In this document: positions 27,799 to 35,737 of the stretch, piece by piece | Layout of the letters: each line of letters opens with the position of its first letter | How positions within the stretch are numbered: the stretch's first letter is position 1 | Source of the DNA: Oscillospiraceae bacterium | GTDB taxonomy: Bacteria; Bacillota; Clostridia; Oscillospirales; Oscillospiraceae | Direction: 5' to 3' | Assembly: GCA_022846075.1 (NCBI GenBank) | Contig: AP025582.1 | Location: 682,001 to 746,000, forward strand | DNA: 64,000 bases | Notes under the pieces: generated by a model | The model's input: only the letters and a program-made list of their open reading frames with translations | What the model was told of the DNA's origin: nothing | Databases searched by the model: none | Program-made: the position numbers and the translations under genes

Positions 27799-28374
27799 AT
27801 GTATGTTGACGACATCGCCGCCTACGTCCCCCGGTCGGAGGCGGAGGCGGCCGACAAGGATATGATATTATCTTATGTCAACCAATATCCCAATACCATC
27901 CTGACCCGGGAAAACAAGATCGCCCACATGACCGCCTCCGGGTTCATCCTCAGCGCCGACGGGGCGTGGGTGCTCATGGCCCACCACAACATCTTCAAGG
28001 TGTGGGCCTGGACCGGCGGTCACGCCGACGGGGAAGGGGACCTGCTGTCGGTGGCCCTCCGGGAGGCCAGGGAGGAGACGGGGGCCGCCCATATCCGCCC
28101 ATTGTCCACACAGATCGCCTCGCTGGAGATCCTGCCGGTGTGGGGCCACGTGAAGCGGGGGGAGTATGTCTGCGCCCACCAGCATTTGAATGTCTCCTAC
28201 CTCCTCACCGCCGACCGGGAGGGCCCCCTCACTGTCCGGGAGGGGGAGAACACCAAGGTGGGCTGGCTCCCGGCGGACCGGCTGCTGGAGCTGACCAATG
28301 AGTGGCAGATGGATGAGGTCTATACCAAACTCTTGGCCCGGGGCAGAGAATTGCTGGGACAAAGGGCAAAATAG
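27799..28374 (+). CDS. NUDIX hydrolase
   Basis: The protein carries a Nudix box near residues 72-95 (GGHADGEGDLLSVALREA, then REETGA), in the GGHADGD-type variant where the spacing before REAREETG differs by one from the classic pattern. NUDIX enzymes hydrolyse nucleoside diphosphates linked to another moiety; the substrate is not predictable. AAAGGAG precedes the ATG. It is the last gene of the thyA run, 33 bases after folA. Confidence 0.9.
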   Translation: MYVDDIAAYVPRSEAEAADKDMILSYVNQYPNTILTRENKIAHMTASGFILSADGAWVLMAHHNIFKVWAWTGGHADGEGDLLSVALREAREETGAAHIRPLSTQIASLEILPVWGHVKRGEYVCAHQHLNVSYLLTADREGPLTVREGENTKVGWLPADRLLELTNEWQMDEVYTKLLARGRELLGQRAK

Positions 28375-28385
28375 CGCTGTTTTTA

Positions 28386-28445
28386 TCCGCTCTCGGGACC
28401 CGAGAGCGGATTCTCGCCCTGTGGGGTTCCCCTGAGAGTGGATTC
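28386..28445 (+). repeat. Palindrome and direct repeats upstream of an XRE-membrane regulator gene
   Basis: A 25-base palindrome (TCCGCTCTCGGG and CCCGAGAGCGGA around one base, 28386-28410) is followed by a direct repeat GAGAGYGGATTC at 28402-28413 and 28434-28445, 32 bases apart or about three helical turns. This could be an operator for the downstream regulator, or the palindrome could be the terminator hairpin of the NUDIX gene. Confidence 0.5.
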
Positions 28446-28480
28446 CATGGTATGTTGGGGGCACAAAGGAGGGAAGGGCC

Positions 28481-29608
28481 ATGGAACAAGATTTTGGCGA
28501 ACGATTGAAAAACTACCGGCGGGCCAGGAACCTGACCCAGCGGGAGCTGGCCGAGCAGGTGGGGGTCAGCGATAAGACGGTCTCCCGCTGGGAGAGCGGC
28601 GGGGGCTACCCGGACGTACCGGTGCTGGTGCCCCTGGCGAAGGCCCTGGGGGTGACGGTGGACGACCTCTTGAATGAGGAGCGGCCCGTCCGCACCCTGA
28701 CGAAAACGGACTGGCAGAATTTGCTGTCCTTTGCCTTCGCCCTGGGCGGCGGGGTGCTTTTTTTCCTGCTGGACCTGTTTATGCCCGCCCTCCTGTGCTA
28801 CCTGGGCTACCTGGGGTGCCTGGCCTACGGGGTGTACCTCCAGAAGTACTACGCCTATCAAAGCCGCTGGTTCCTCCTGGGGGAGGCGGTGGTCAATCTG
28901 GGGGTGAACCTGTCCATTGCCCTGGGGCTGGTGGCCTCTCTGGGGGCCATGTCCGTTACCATGAATATCTGGAACCAGGACCAGGCCGGGACAAGACTGC
29001 TCTGGTGGGTCGTGACCCACCTGCCGGAAGTGGCGGTGGCCGTAGTGCTGTTGGCCCTCGCCCTCACCGCCGCCACCCAGTGCCTTGTGTGGGAAAAGGG
29101 CTTTGGCGGGCAGTTGGGCGGCGCGGGAAAAATCTTCCGGCTGGGCTGGGGGCGTCCATCCTGGCGGCGTCTGCTCCCCGCGCTGGTGCCCCTGCTGGCG
29201 GGGCTCTACTGGCTGCCCGCCCTGTGGCGGGAAGTGGGGCCCCGGGTGCCCCGCCTGCTCCACGCCCAGGACGGCGTCTATCTCCTGTGGCTGCTGGTTT
29301 TGGCCCTTCTGGCTGCCCTGCCTCTGCTGAAAAGGGGGTACCGGAAGTGGATCCCTCCCGTCTGGGTTATGACGGCCCTGTGCTGGGGCATGACCGGCCT
29401 GCGGGTCTGGGAGGCCATGTGGTCGGATGGCTCCGGCCGTTACTGGGACTACCGGGCCGAGGCCATCGGGACCGGCCGGTTTTTTGCCGTGGGCTGGGGC
29501 ACCGGGGGGACCCTGCTTTTTGCTCTGGGCCTGGCGGCGGCGTGGCTTCTCCTGTCCTGCCTGACTTTGAAGCGGGCGGCGCCGGAAGCTCCGGCACCCA
29601 TGGAATAA
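28481..29608 (+). CDS. XRE regulator with a large C-terminal membrane domain
   Basis: Residues 5-65 form an HTH_3 domain (LTQRELAEQVGVSDKTVSRWESGGGYPD in outline). The rest has about eight hydrophobic helices with short loops and no recognised catalytic motif. GGAGGGAAGGG lies before the ATG. It is monocistronic with a downstream terminator. It probably acts as a membrane-bound one-component regulator, perhaps of its own promoter through the repeats at 28402-28445; signal and targets are unknown. Confidence 0.82.
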   Translation: MEQDFGERLKNYRRARNLTQRELAEQVGVSDKTVSRWESGGGYPDVPVLVPLAKALGVTVDDLLNEERPVRTLTKTDWQNLLSFAFALGGGVLFFLLDLFMPALLCYLGYLGCLAYGVYLQKYYAYQSRWFLLGEAVVNLGVNLSIALGLVASLGAMSVTMNIWNQDQAGTRLLWWVVTHLPEVAVAVVLLALALTAATQCLVWEKGFGGQLGGAGKIFRLGWGRPSWRRLLPALVPLLAGLYWLPALWREVGPRVPRLLHAQDGVYLLWLLVLALLAALPLLKRGYRKWIPPVWVMTALCWGMTGLRVWEAMWSDGSGRYWDYRAEAIGTGRFFAVGWGTGGTLLFALGLAAAWLLLSCLTLKRAAPEAPAPME

Positions 29609-29717
29609 GAGAGCCTGGACCCAGGGCGCGAGGACAGGGCCTTGCCGGCGGACGCCTCCGACGGCATCCCTTCGGCACGGTCAAAGGTCTTTTGATGCTG
29701 TTTATAAAGCGTGAAGC

Positions 29718-29762
29718 AAAGAGGAGGGAGCCGCATACCGCGGGCCCCTCCTCTTTCTTTTT
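29718..29762 (+). terminator. Terminator of the XRE-membrane regulator; start of a 357-base regulatory gap
   Basis: AAAGAGGAGG pairs with CCTCCTCTTT and is followed by TCTTTTTT. The rest of the 29609-29965 gap carries the activator half-sites and sigma-54 promoter listed next, and no gene. Confidence 0.85.
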
Positions 29763-29792
29763 TCCACTGGGGCGGTTCCGGCTGAAAGCCTC

Positions 29793-29817
29793 GTTTCATA
29801 TTTGACAGCATTGGAAC
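29793..29817. promoter_or_regulatory. Candidate activator-binding inverted repeat upstream of the LeuCD-like operon
   Basis: GTTTCA (29793-29798) and TGGAAC (29812-29817, one mismatch to TGAAAC) are arranged as an inverted repeat. The right half-site ends exactly 53 bases before the sigma-54 promoter, the same distance as at the gene at 35738. Confidence 0.55.
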
Positions 29818-29869
29818 AGTTGCGGCCGGGTCAGACCGGCAAAGGCCCTCACCGGCCTGGCGTGAAAAT

Positions 29870-29885
29870 TGGCATGGAGTTTGCT
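29870..29885 (+). promoter_or_regulatory. Sigma-54 (-24/-12) promoter of the LeuCD-like operon
   Basis: TGGCAT-N5-TTGCT fits the sigma-54 consensus, with GG (29871-29872) and GC (29883-29884) separated by exactly 10 bases. It lies 80 bases upstream of the first gene. Confidence 0.82.
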
Positions 29886-29965
29886 TCTTATATCAGTACC
29901 CTGTCTGGTAATGAATGTCCGGTGTCCCCTGCGGCGCCGGGCGCTGTAAAAAAGGAGGAAACGCT

Positions 29966-31225
29966 ATGCCGATGACCATCAGCGAAAAGCTGCTCGCCCG
30001 GGCGGCGGGGAAGCAGGAGGTCCACGGAGGGGAGATTATCCAGGCCAAGGTAGACAAGGCCATGATGGACGACATTCTGGGCCCCCGCATTGAGATCGCG
30101 GAAAAAATGGAGCTGCTGGGGGCGAAGGTGTGGGACCCGGAGCGGGTCACCATTATCTCCGACCACTACACCCCGCCGGCCAACGCCACCCAGGCGGAGA
30201 TCGTGAAGTTCACCCGGGAGTGGGCCTGCGCCAATGGGGTGGAGCACTACTATGAGTTCGCGGGCCCCTGCCACCAGGTGATGGTGGAAAAAGGACGGGT
30301 GTCCCCGGGGGAGCTGGTGGTAGGGACCGACTCCCACACCTGCATGTACGGGGCTTTAGGGGCCTTCTCCACCGGCATCGGCTCCACCGAGATGCTGGGG
30401 GTGCTGGTGACGGGGGAGATCTGGCTTAAGGTGCCCCAGAGCATCCGGGTCCGTTTCGACGGGACGCTGCCCGAGGGCGTGATGGCCAAGGACGTGGCCC
30501 TGCGGACCATCGGGACGGTGGGCCACAGCGGCGCCACCTACCGGGCGCTGGAGTTCTGCGGGACCACCTTCGAGGCCATGCCTATGGACGAGCGGCTGTG
30601 CGTGACCAACATGGCGGTGGAGGCCGGGGCAAAAAACGGCGTCATCGCCTGCGACGAGATCACCAGGGCCTACCTGCGGGAGAGGGGCATCCCGGAGGGT
30701 GAGGCCTTCCGCAGCGACCCCGGGGCGGACTACCTGGAGGACCTTTCTTTCTCCGCCGGAGAGCTGGCCCCCCTGTGTGCCTGCCCCCACGAGGTGGACA
30801 ACGTCACCGAGATCGCCAACGTGGGGGAAGTGGCCATCCACCAGGCCTATATCGGCTCCTGTACCGGAGGGCGGTACCACGACCTGAAGGCCGCCGCCCG
30901 GCTTTTAAAGGGAAAAAAGATCGCCAAGGGCATCCGGCTGCTGGTCTCCCCGGCCTCCCGCGAGGTGTGGGAAGCCTGCGACCGGGACGGCATCCTGACC
31001 ACCCTCTCCGAGGCGGGGGCCACCATCCTGGCCTCCAGCTGCGGGGCCTGCCTGGGGGTCCATTCGGGGGCCATTGGGGCGGGAGAGGTCTGCGTCTCGG
31101 CCACCAACCGGAACTTTATCGGGCGTATGGGCAGCAAGTACGGGGACGTCTACCTGGCTTCCCCGCTGTCGGTGGCGGCCAGCGCCGTCACTGGGCGGCT
31201 GACGGACCCCAGGACCATGCTGTGA
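29966..31225 (+). CDS. LeuC/HacA-type hydro-lyase large subunit (aconitase superfamily)
   Basis: This is a [4Fe-4S] dehydratase large subunit of the 3-isopropylmalate/homoaconitate/dimethylmalate dehydratase group. It has 419 residues, the length of the short archaeal-like LeuC class. Cluster ligands are visible in GSCTGGRYHDL and SCGACLGVHSG, and substrate-side motifs are ISDHYTPPAN, GTDSHTCMYG and TIGTVGHSGATYRALEF. AAGGAGG precedes the ATG at 29966. No leuA or leuB is nearby, and the operon has a sigma-54 promoter shared with a CoA-transferase/PrpF/AcnX block, so a catabolic role on a branched 2-hydroxy acid is inferred instead of leucine synthesis. Confidence 0.88.
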   Translation: MPMTISEKLLARAAGKQEVHGGEIIQAKVDKAMMDDILGPRIEIAEKMELLGAKVWDPERVTIISDHYTPPANATQAEIVKFTREWACANGVEHYYEFAGPCHQVMVEKGRVSPGELVVGTDSHTCMYGALGAFSTGIGSTEMLGVLVTGEIWLKVPQSIRVRFDGTLPEGVMAKDVALRTIGTVGHSGATYRALEFCGTTFEAMPMDERLCVTNMAVEAGAKNGVIACDEITRAYLRERGIPEGEAFRSDPGADYLEDLSFSAGELAPLCACPHEVDNVTEIANVGEVAIHQAYIGSCTGGRYHDLKAAARLLKGKKIAKGIRLLVSPASREVWEACDRDGILTTLSEAGATILASSCGACLGVHSGAIGAGEVCVSATNRNFIGRMGSKYGDVYLASPLSVAASAVTGRLTDPRTML

Positions 31226-31240
31226 GAGAGGAGAAGAAAT

Positions 31241-31738
31241 ATGGCTGAGATCATTACGGGCAGAGCCCTGAAATACGGCAGCAACATCAATACGGACATC
31301 ATCTCTCCGCCGGCCTACATGGAACTGGCTATGGAGGAGGCGGCCAAGCACGCCATGAGCCCGGTGGACCCGGATTTCGCCTCCACCGTCCGGCCCGGGG
31401 ACATCCTGGTGGCGGAGAACAATCTGGGCTCCGGCTCCAGCCGGGAGACCGCCCCGCTGACCCTGAGCATCCTTGGCATCCGCACCATCATTGCCAAATC
31501 CTACGCCCGCATCTTCTACCGCAACTGTATCAATTTGGGGATCCTGGCCATCGAGTGCCCTGACACGGAGAAGATCTCCAAATTCGACGAGCTGGAGGTA
31601 GACACCCGGGAGGGGAGCATCCTCAACAAGACCACGGGGGAGCGCTACCCCTGCGACAAGATCCCGCCCCACATTTTGGAGCTGGTGGCCTGTGGGGGGC
31701 TGGTGGAGTCACTGAAGCAAAAGCTGGGAAAGGCGTAA
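31241..31738 (+). CDS. LeuD-type hydro-lyase small subunit
   Basis: The 165-residue protein is the swivelling small subunit that pairs with the LeuC-type protein just upstream (15-base gap, AGAGAGGAG ribosome-binding site). Motifs include ALKYGSNINTDIISPPAYM at the start, GDILVAENNLGSGSSRETAPL and IIAKSYARIFYRNCINLGI. The NNLGSGSSRE loop contributes the catalytic serine and substrate-binding residues of this family. Together they should make a heteromeric dehydratase; the substrate (isopropylmalate, homoaconitate, citramalate or dimethylmalate type) is not determined by sequence. Confidence 0.9.
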   Translation: MAEIITGRALKYGSNINTDIISPPAYMELAMEEAAKHAMSPVDPDFASTVRPGDILVAENNLGSGSSRETAPLTLSILGIRTIIAKSYARIFYRNCINLGILAIECPDTEKISKFDELEVDTREGSILNKTTGERYPCDKIPPHILELVACGGLVESLKQKLGKA

Positions 31739-31756
31739 GCTCTTCAAAAGTGCAGT

Positions 31757-31791
31757 AAAAGGGAGGCCCCCTTCAAGGGGGCCTCCCTTTT
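31757..31791. terminator. Bidirectional terminator between the LeuCD-like operon and the GGGtGRT gene
   Basis: AAAAGGGAGGCCCCC and its complement form a 15-bp stem with a TTCAA loop and T/A-rich flanks, between convergent genes. Confidence 0.93.
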
Positions 31792-31805
31792 GCCGCACCG
31801 CGGCG

Positions 31806-32819
31806 TTACCGGGAGAGTGCCTTGGCCACCGCTACCGCTGAGGCTACCGTGGCGCCCACCATGGGGTTGTTGCCCATGCCGATGTAGCCCGTCATCTCCA
31901 CGTGCGCGGGGACGGAGGAGGAGCCGGCGAAGGTGGCGTCGGCGTACATGCGGGCCATCATATCGGTGTAGCCGTAAGAGGCGGGACCGGCGGAGATGTC
32001 GTCGTTGTTCATGGTGCGGCCGATGCCGCCCCCGGAGGCGCAGGCGAAGTAGGGAAGGCCGTGGTCGTTGCAGTATTTTTTATAGGTGCCGGCCACCGGG
32101 TGCTGGAATTTGATCATATTGGTGCCGTTGCCCGAGATGGACACGTCCACCCCCTCGTGGATCATGATGGCCACGCCCTCCCGCATCTCGTTGGCACCGA
32201 AGCAGCGCACGGCCCCCCGCTCCCCGCCGGAATAGGCGGTCTCTCCGACGATGGAGAGGGCGTCGGTGGTAAAGTCGAAGGCGGTGCGGACGTAGGTGAA
32301 GCCGTTGAACCGGGCGATGATCTCGGCGGCATCCTTGCCCAGGCCGTTGAGGATGATTTTCAGAGGGACGGAGCGCACCTGGTTGGCCGAGCGGGCGATG
32401 CCGATGGCCCCCTCGGCCGCCGCGAAGGACTCGTGCCCAGCCAGAAAAGCGAAGCAGCGGGTGTTGTCGCTGAGGACCATGGAGGCCAGCTTCCCATGGC
32501 CCAGGCCGATCTGCCGCTGGTCGGAGACCGAGCCGGGCAGGCAGAAGGACTGGAGGCCCTCCCCCAGGGTGTTGGCGATGACGCTGGCCGCGGGGTCCCC
32601 CCGGCGGAGGGCGGCGGCGGCGCCCACCACGTAGGCCCAGGGGGCGTCGTCAAAGCAGATGCCCTGGATGCCGCGCACCAGGGAGAAGAGGTCCAGCCCG
32701 GCCCCTTCGCAGAGCGCCCGGGCCTCCTCCAGGGAGCCGATATCATTTTCCCGGAGAAAGGCCGTGATCCGGCCGATCCGGCGGTCGTAGTTTTCAAATC
32801 GGATGTCCGACATAGCCAT
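31806..32819 (-). CDS. GGGtGRT family protein (unknown function)
   Basis: The 337-residue soluble protein carries the ASGGGIGRTMNNDD motif that names the GGGtGRT family, plus the conserved Gly-rich stretch MTGYIGMGNNPMVGATVASA at its C-terminus. It contains few cysteines and no membrane segment. I know the family only as a conserved protein of anaerobic clostridia often beside a NifU-like scaffold gene. Here it follows that gene by 5 bases and is clearly in the same operon. Biochemical function is unknown; a role in a metal-cofactor or metabolite step linked to the flanking hydro-lyases is inference. Confidence 0.85.
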   Translation of the reverse strand: MAMSDIRFENYDRRIGRITAFLRENDIGSLEEARALCEGAGLDLFSLVRGIQGICFDDAPWAYVVGAAAALRRGDPAASVIANTLGEGLQSFCLPGSVSDQRQIGLGHGKLASMVLSDNTRCFAFLAGHESFAAAEGAIGIARSANQVRSVPLKIILNGLGKDAAEIIARFNGFTYVRTAFDFTTDALSIVGETAYSGGERGAVRCFGANEMREGVAIMIHEGVDVSISGNGTNMIKFQHPVAGTYKKYCNDHGLPYFACASGGGIGRTMNNDDISAGPASYGYTDMMARMYADATFAGSSSVPAHVEMTGYIGMGNNPMVGATVASAVAVAKALSR

Positions 32820-32824
32820 CCCTC

Positions 32825-33517
32825 CTATTCCTTTCTGGGGTCGAGGAACGTGACGCCCTCGTCATACCGGCCGTAGCGGCCGGTGGCCCGCTCCAGGGCT
32901 TGGGCGGGCTCCGCCCCGGCGGCAAGCTGATCCATGAACTTGCCCAGGTGGACGAACTGGTAGCCGATGATGCGGCCCTCCCCGTCCAAAGCCAGCCGTT
33001 GGACGCAGCCCTCGGTGAGCTCCAGGTAGCGGGGGCCCTTCTCCAGCGTGCCGTAGCTGGTGCCCACCTGGCTGCGGGTCCCGGCCCCCAGATCCTCCAG
33101 CCCCGCGCCCACGGCCAGCCCCCCCTCGGTGAAGGCGGACTGGGAGCGGCCGTAGGCCAGCATCAAGAACATCTCCCGCATGGCCACATTGATGGCGTCG
33201 CAAACCAGATCGGTGTTCATGGCCTCCAGCAGGGTCTTTCCCGGCAGGATCTCGGCGGCCATGGCGGCGGAGTGGGTCATGCCGGAACAGCCGATGGTCT
33301 CCACCAGCGCCTCCTGGATAATGCCTTCCTTGACGTTCAGCGTCAGCTTGCAGGCCCCCTGCTTGAGGGCGCAGGTGCCCACGCTGTGGCTGAAGCCGGA
33401 GAGCTGACGGATCTCCTTGACTTCGCCGAAGGTCCCCTCCTGCGGGATGGGGGACATGCCGTGGGCGGTGCAGGGCTTGACGGCGCGCATGCGGTCCAAC
33501 GCCTGGGTCGTTTCCAT
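32825..33517 (-). CDS. NifU/IscU-like iron-sulfur scaffold-type protein
   Basis: Residues about 30-120 resemble the NifU N-terminal/IscU fold (KLTLNVKEGIIQEALVETIGCSGMTHSAAM, AAEILPGKTLLEAM), with cysteines at GTCALKQGAC, IGCSGMTH and DLVCDAI that could hold a transient cluster. The C-terminal half is extra (EGCVQRLALDGEGRIIGYQFVHLGKFMDQL) and not typical of IscU. AAGGAACG precedes the ATG. It is the first gene of a two-gene operon with the GGGtGRT protein. With aconitase-type enzymes on both sides, help in Fe-S cluster supply is plausible but untested. Confidence 0.78.
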   Translation of the reverse strand: METTQALDRMRAVKPCTAHGMSPIPQEGTFGEVKEIRQLSGFSHSVGTCALKQGACKLTLNVKEGIIQEALVETIGCSGMTHSAAMAAEILPGKTLLEAMNTDLVCDAINVAMREMFLMLAYGRSQSAFTEGGLAVGAGLEDLGAGTRSQVGTSYGTLEKGPRYLELTEGCVQRLALDGEGRIIGYQFVHLGKFMDQLAAGAEPAQALERATGRYGRYDEGVTFLDPRKE

Positions 33518-33564
33518 ACTTCCACGTTCCTTTCCGTGTATTGCGCTCTGGGGTAAAATAGAAA

Positions 33565-33598
33565 GCGGGGGCGCGCCCTGCCGGGCGTGCGCCCCCGC
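33565..33598 (-). terminator. Hairpin after the symporter gene
   Basis: GCGGGGGCGC and its complement, with an inner GCCC/GGGC stem, are followed on the minus strand by TTTCTATTTT. It should stop, perhaps partly, transcription between the symporter and the NifU-like gene. Confidence 0.75.
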
Positions 33599-33607
33599 CG
33601 CGCTGGA

Positions 33608-35092
33608 TCACTCCCCCAGGGTCTTATGTTTTTCCAGCGGGGAGAGGAAGGCCTTCCGATGGCTCTCGGGCACCGGCTTGGTGCACAGGCTGACGCCGAA
33701 GAACAGCGCGCCGTTGGCCACAAAGCCCCAGAAGCCCGGGGCAAAGCCCAGGAAGTTGATCCCGGTCGCCGTCAGGGCCAGGGTGATGATGATCCCGGCC
33801 ACAAAACCGGCGATGGCGCCCTCCTTGGTGGATTTTTTCCAGAAAAAGACGCCGAATACCGGCCAGATGGCCTGCATGAAGCCCGCCAGGGCCGTATTCA
33901 CCAGGATCACGATCCCACTGACGTTGACGAGGGACAGGGCCAGGGCCGCCGCCAGGATGACCAGAATGAGGGTCCGGGAGATATCCCGCACCTTCTTGGG
34001 GTCCATGTCGGGCTTGGCCTGCTGGATGAAGTCCACCGTGACCAGGGAAGAGGTGGTGACCAGGATGGAGGAGATGGTGGACATGCCGGCCGCCAGGATG
34101 CCGACCACCACGAAAATGGCCACATAGGGGGCGAACTGGGTCATGGTGGTGACCATGATGCTGTCCGCGTTGGCCGCCTCCACGCCCAGGGAGATCCCGC
34201 CGAAGCCAACCAGCATAACGGGGAGCATAATGGCGAAAACGTAGAAGAAGCCCAGGGTGCCGGCGATCTTCAGGATGGTCTTGCCGCTCTTGGCGGCGTA
34301 GGCCCGCTGCCATACGTAGGGGGCGAAATAGCCGCCGATGGCCTGGATGAGGAAGAAGGACAGGTACATTTTCCAGGTCCAATAGCCCTCGCCCGTCAGA
34401 TAGCGCAGCAGGTCGCCGCCGGCCCGCTCCACGCCGGCGAAGAGGCCGGCCACACCGCCGCCGTTCTGCCAGATCATGATGGCCACGGTGATCCAGAGGA
34501 TAATAGTGAACATGATGCCCTGCATGGTGTCCACCCAGGCCTGGGATTTGAAGCCGCCGAAGTAGACGTACAGGCCCACCACCACGGCGGCGTAAAGGCA
34601 GCCCAGCCAGGAGGGGATAAACCCGGCGGTCAGGGTGCTCACCGCCAGGCCCACGCCGCTGACCTGGGCCATCATGTAGGGGAAGCAGAAGATGAGCTGG
34701 CCCAGGGAGATGGTCTTGCGCAGGCCGGAGCTCTGGTAATAGCCGTCCAGCAGGTCGCCCGGCGTTACGTACTCATAGCTCTTGGCCATCCGCCACAGAC
34801 GGGTGCCGAAGACGCCCATGAGGAACATGATGAGCAGCTGCCAGGTGGCGCCGGCGATCCAGCCGATGCCGTTTTTATAGAAGGAGCCGGGGGCCCCCAT
34901 GTAGATCCAGGTGGAGAACCAGGTGGCCGCGGTGGTGAAGAACAGCACGAAGTAACCTGTGCCGCCGCCGATGAAGAAGCCCCGGGACGTGGAGACTACG
35001 TCCTTATCGTAGGCCTTGCCGATGCCCACGTAGAGCATCAGAGCGGTATAGGCCAGCAGGGCGATGATGCTGACGATGGTATGAGTGCTCAT
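33608..35092 (-). CDS. Sodium:solute symporter (SSS family)
   Basis: The 494-residue protein has about 12-13 membrane helices in the SSS pattern. It includes the GGGTGYFVLFFTTAATWFSTW region with the Trp/Ser-rich motif, and SSILVTTSSLVTVDFIQ in the conserved TM8 area that carries sodium ligands. It resembles PanF-like carriers of organic acids or vitamins; the substrate is unknown. The start overlaps the stop of the small DUF3311 gene (ATGA), and the pair is preceded by a sigma-54 promoter on the minus strand. It is therefore a good candidate importer for the pathway of this region. Confidence 0.9.
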   Translation of the reverse strand: MSTHTIVSIIALLAYTALMLYVGIGKAYDKDVVSTSRGFFIGGGTGYFVLFFTTAATWFSTWIYMGAPGSFYKNGIGWIAGATWQLLIMFLMGVFGTRLWRMAKSYEYVTPGDLLDGYYQSSGLRKTISLGQLIFCFPYMMAQVSGVGLAVSTLTAGFIPSWLGCLYAAVVVGLYVYFGGFKSQAWVDTMQGIMFTIILWITVAIMIWQNGGGVAGLFAGVERAGGDLLRYLTGEGYWTWKMYLSFFLIQAIGGYFAPYVWQRAYAAKSGKTILKIAGTLGFFYVFAIMLPVMLVGFGGISLGVEAANADSIMVTTMTQFAPYVAIFVVVGILAAGMSTISSILVTTSSLVTVDFIQQAKPDMDPKKVRDISRTLILVILAAALALSLVNVSGIVILVNTALAGFMQAIWPVFGVFFWKKSTKEGAIAGFVAGIIITLALTATGINFLGFAPGFWGFVANGALFFGVSLCTKPVPESHRKAFLSPLEKHKTLGE

Positions 35093-35310
35093 TTGCCCGC
35101 CTCCTCTCCGCCGTCATAGCTGTCCCAGACGTTTTTGCTCAGCCACATCAGCAGGCAGCAGCACAGCAGCATCCACAGGAAAGCGGAGTATACCGTAAAG
35201 GGTACGCCCGCCAGTTTGGGTTCGATCCGATTCAACGCGGGAATGAAATAGGGTAGGTGACACACGATGGAGTAAAACAGGAACAGCCATTGGACACGCT
35301 TCTTTTTCAT
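35089..35310 (-). CDS. Small DUF3311-like membrane partner of the symporter
   Basis: The 73-residue protein has two hydrophobic segments (WLFLFYSIVCHLPYFIPAL and VYSAFLWMLLCCCLLMWL) around a PKLAGVPFTVY loop, matching DUF3311/YhdT-type small proteins that travel with SSS symporters. Its stop overlaps the symporter start. It may be an accessory subunit. An AAAGGTAGGAAAG-type site lies upstream of the ATG. Confidence 0.8.
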   Translation of the reverse strand: MKKKRVQWLFLFYSIVCHLPYFIPALNRIEPKLAGVPFTVYSAFLWMLLCCCLLMWLSKNVWDSYDGGEEAGK

Positions 35311-35450
35311 AGAGCTTTCCTACCTTTCACCTTTCTCTCCTGAGAGAGGAGTCACGTTCCGAACGGCGGCCGACCGCCCGAAACACCGCCTGCCGGCATC
35401 AGAATTGCCTGTGAGAAATTACTTCCCGGGTATTCTCGTCTAGTATTACC

Positions 35451-35465
35451 GCAAAATTGATGCCA
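35451..35465 (-). promoter_or_regulatory. Sigma-54 promoter of the DUF3311-symporter operon
   Basis: On the minus strand TGGCAT (35465-35460), N5 and TTGC (35454-35451) place GG and GC exactly 10 bases apart. It lies about 140 bases upstream of the DUF3311 start, in the AT-rich 35311-35737 gap that also carries a divergent sigma-54 promoter. Confidence 0.75.
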
Positions 35466-35593
35466 ACCTGGGCGAAAACGATCCGCAAAATTTTTGACGC
35501 CCGCTATTTCTGACAAAATTCGACTTTTCAAAAATAAAATTTCCAATATTATCCTGGTAAAAAAGAAAACAAAATCTAAGAAAAGAAAAAAGC

Positions 35594-35629
35594 GTTTCAT
35601 TTTCTTTTCTGATTTTTTATATTTGAAAC
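35594..35629. promoter_or_regulatory. Candidate activator site between divergent sigma-54 promoters
   Basis: GTTTCA (35594-35599) and TGAAAC (35624-35629) form an inverted repeat with 30-base centre spacing, exactly one helical turn more than the 20-base spacing at 38541. It is 53 bases from the plus-strand promoter and 129 bases from the minus-strand one, so one site could serve both. Confidence 0.6.
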
Positions 35630-35681
35630 ATGAGGGGGAACCGGAGCGAGGGGCCGCACCAGATTTCCCAAAATAAAAAGC

Positions 35682-35697
35682 TGGCACCGAATTTGCA
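35682..35697 (+). promoter_or_regulatory. Sigma-54 promoter of the metallo-hydrolase gene
   Basis: TGGCAC-N5-TTGCA is a consensus -24/-12 element with GG and GC exactly 10 bases apart, about 40 bases before the ATG at 35738. Confidence 0.88.
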
Positions 35698-35737
35698 CGC
35701 AAAGAAAGCAGCCTGAAATATGAAAGGAGCAAGACCT

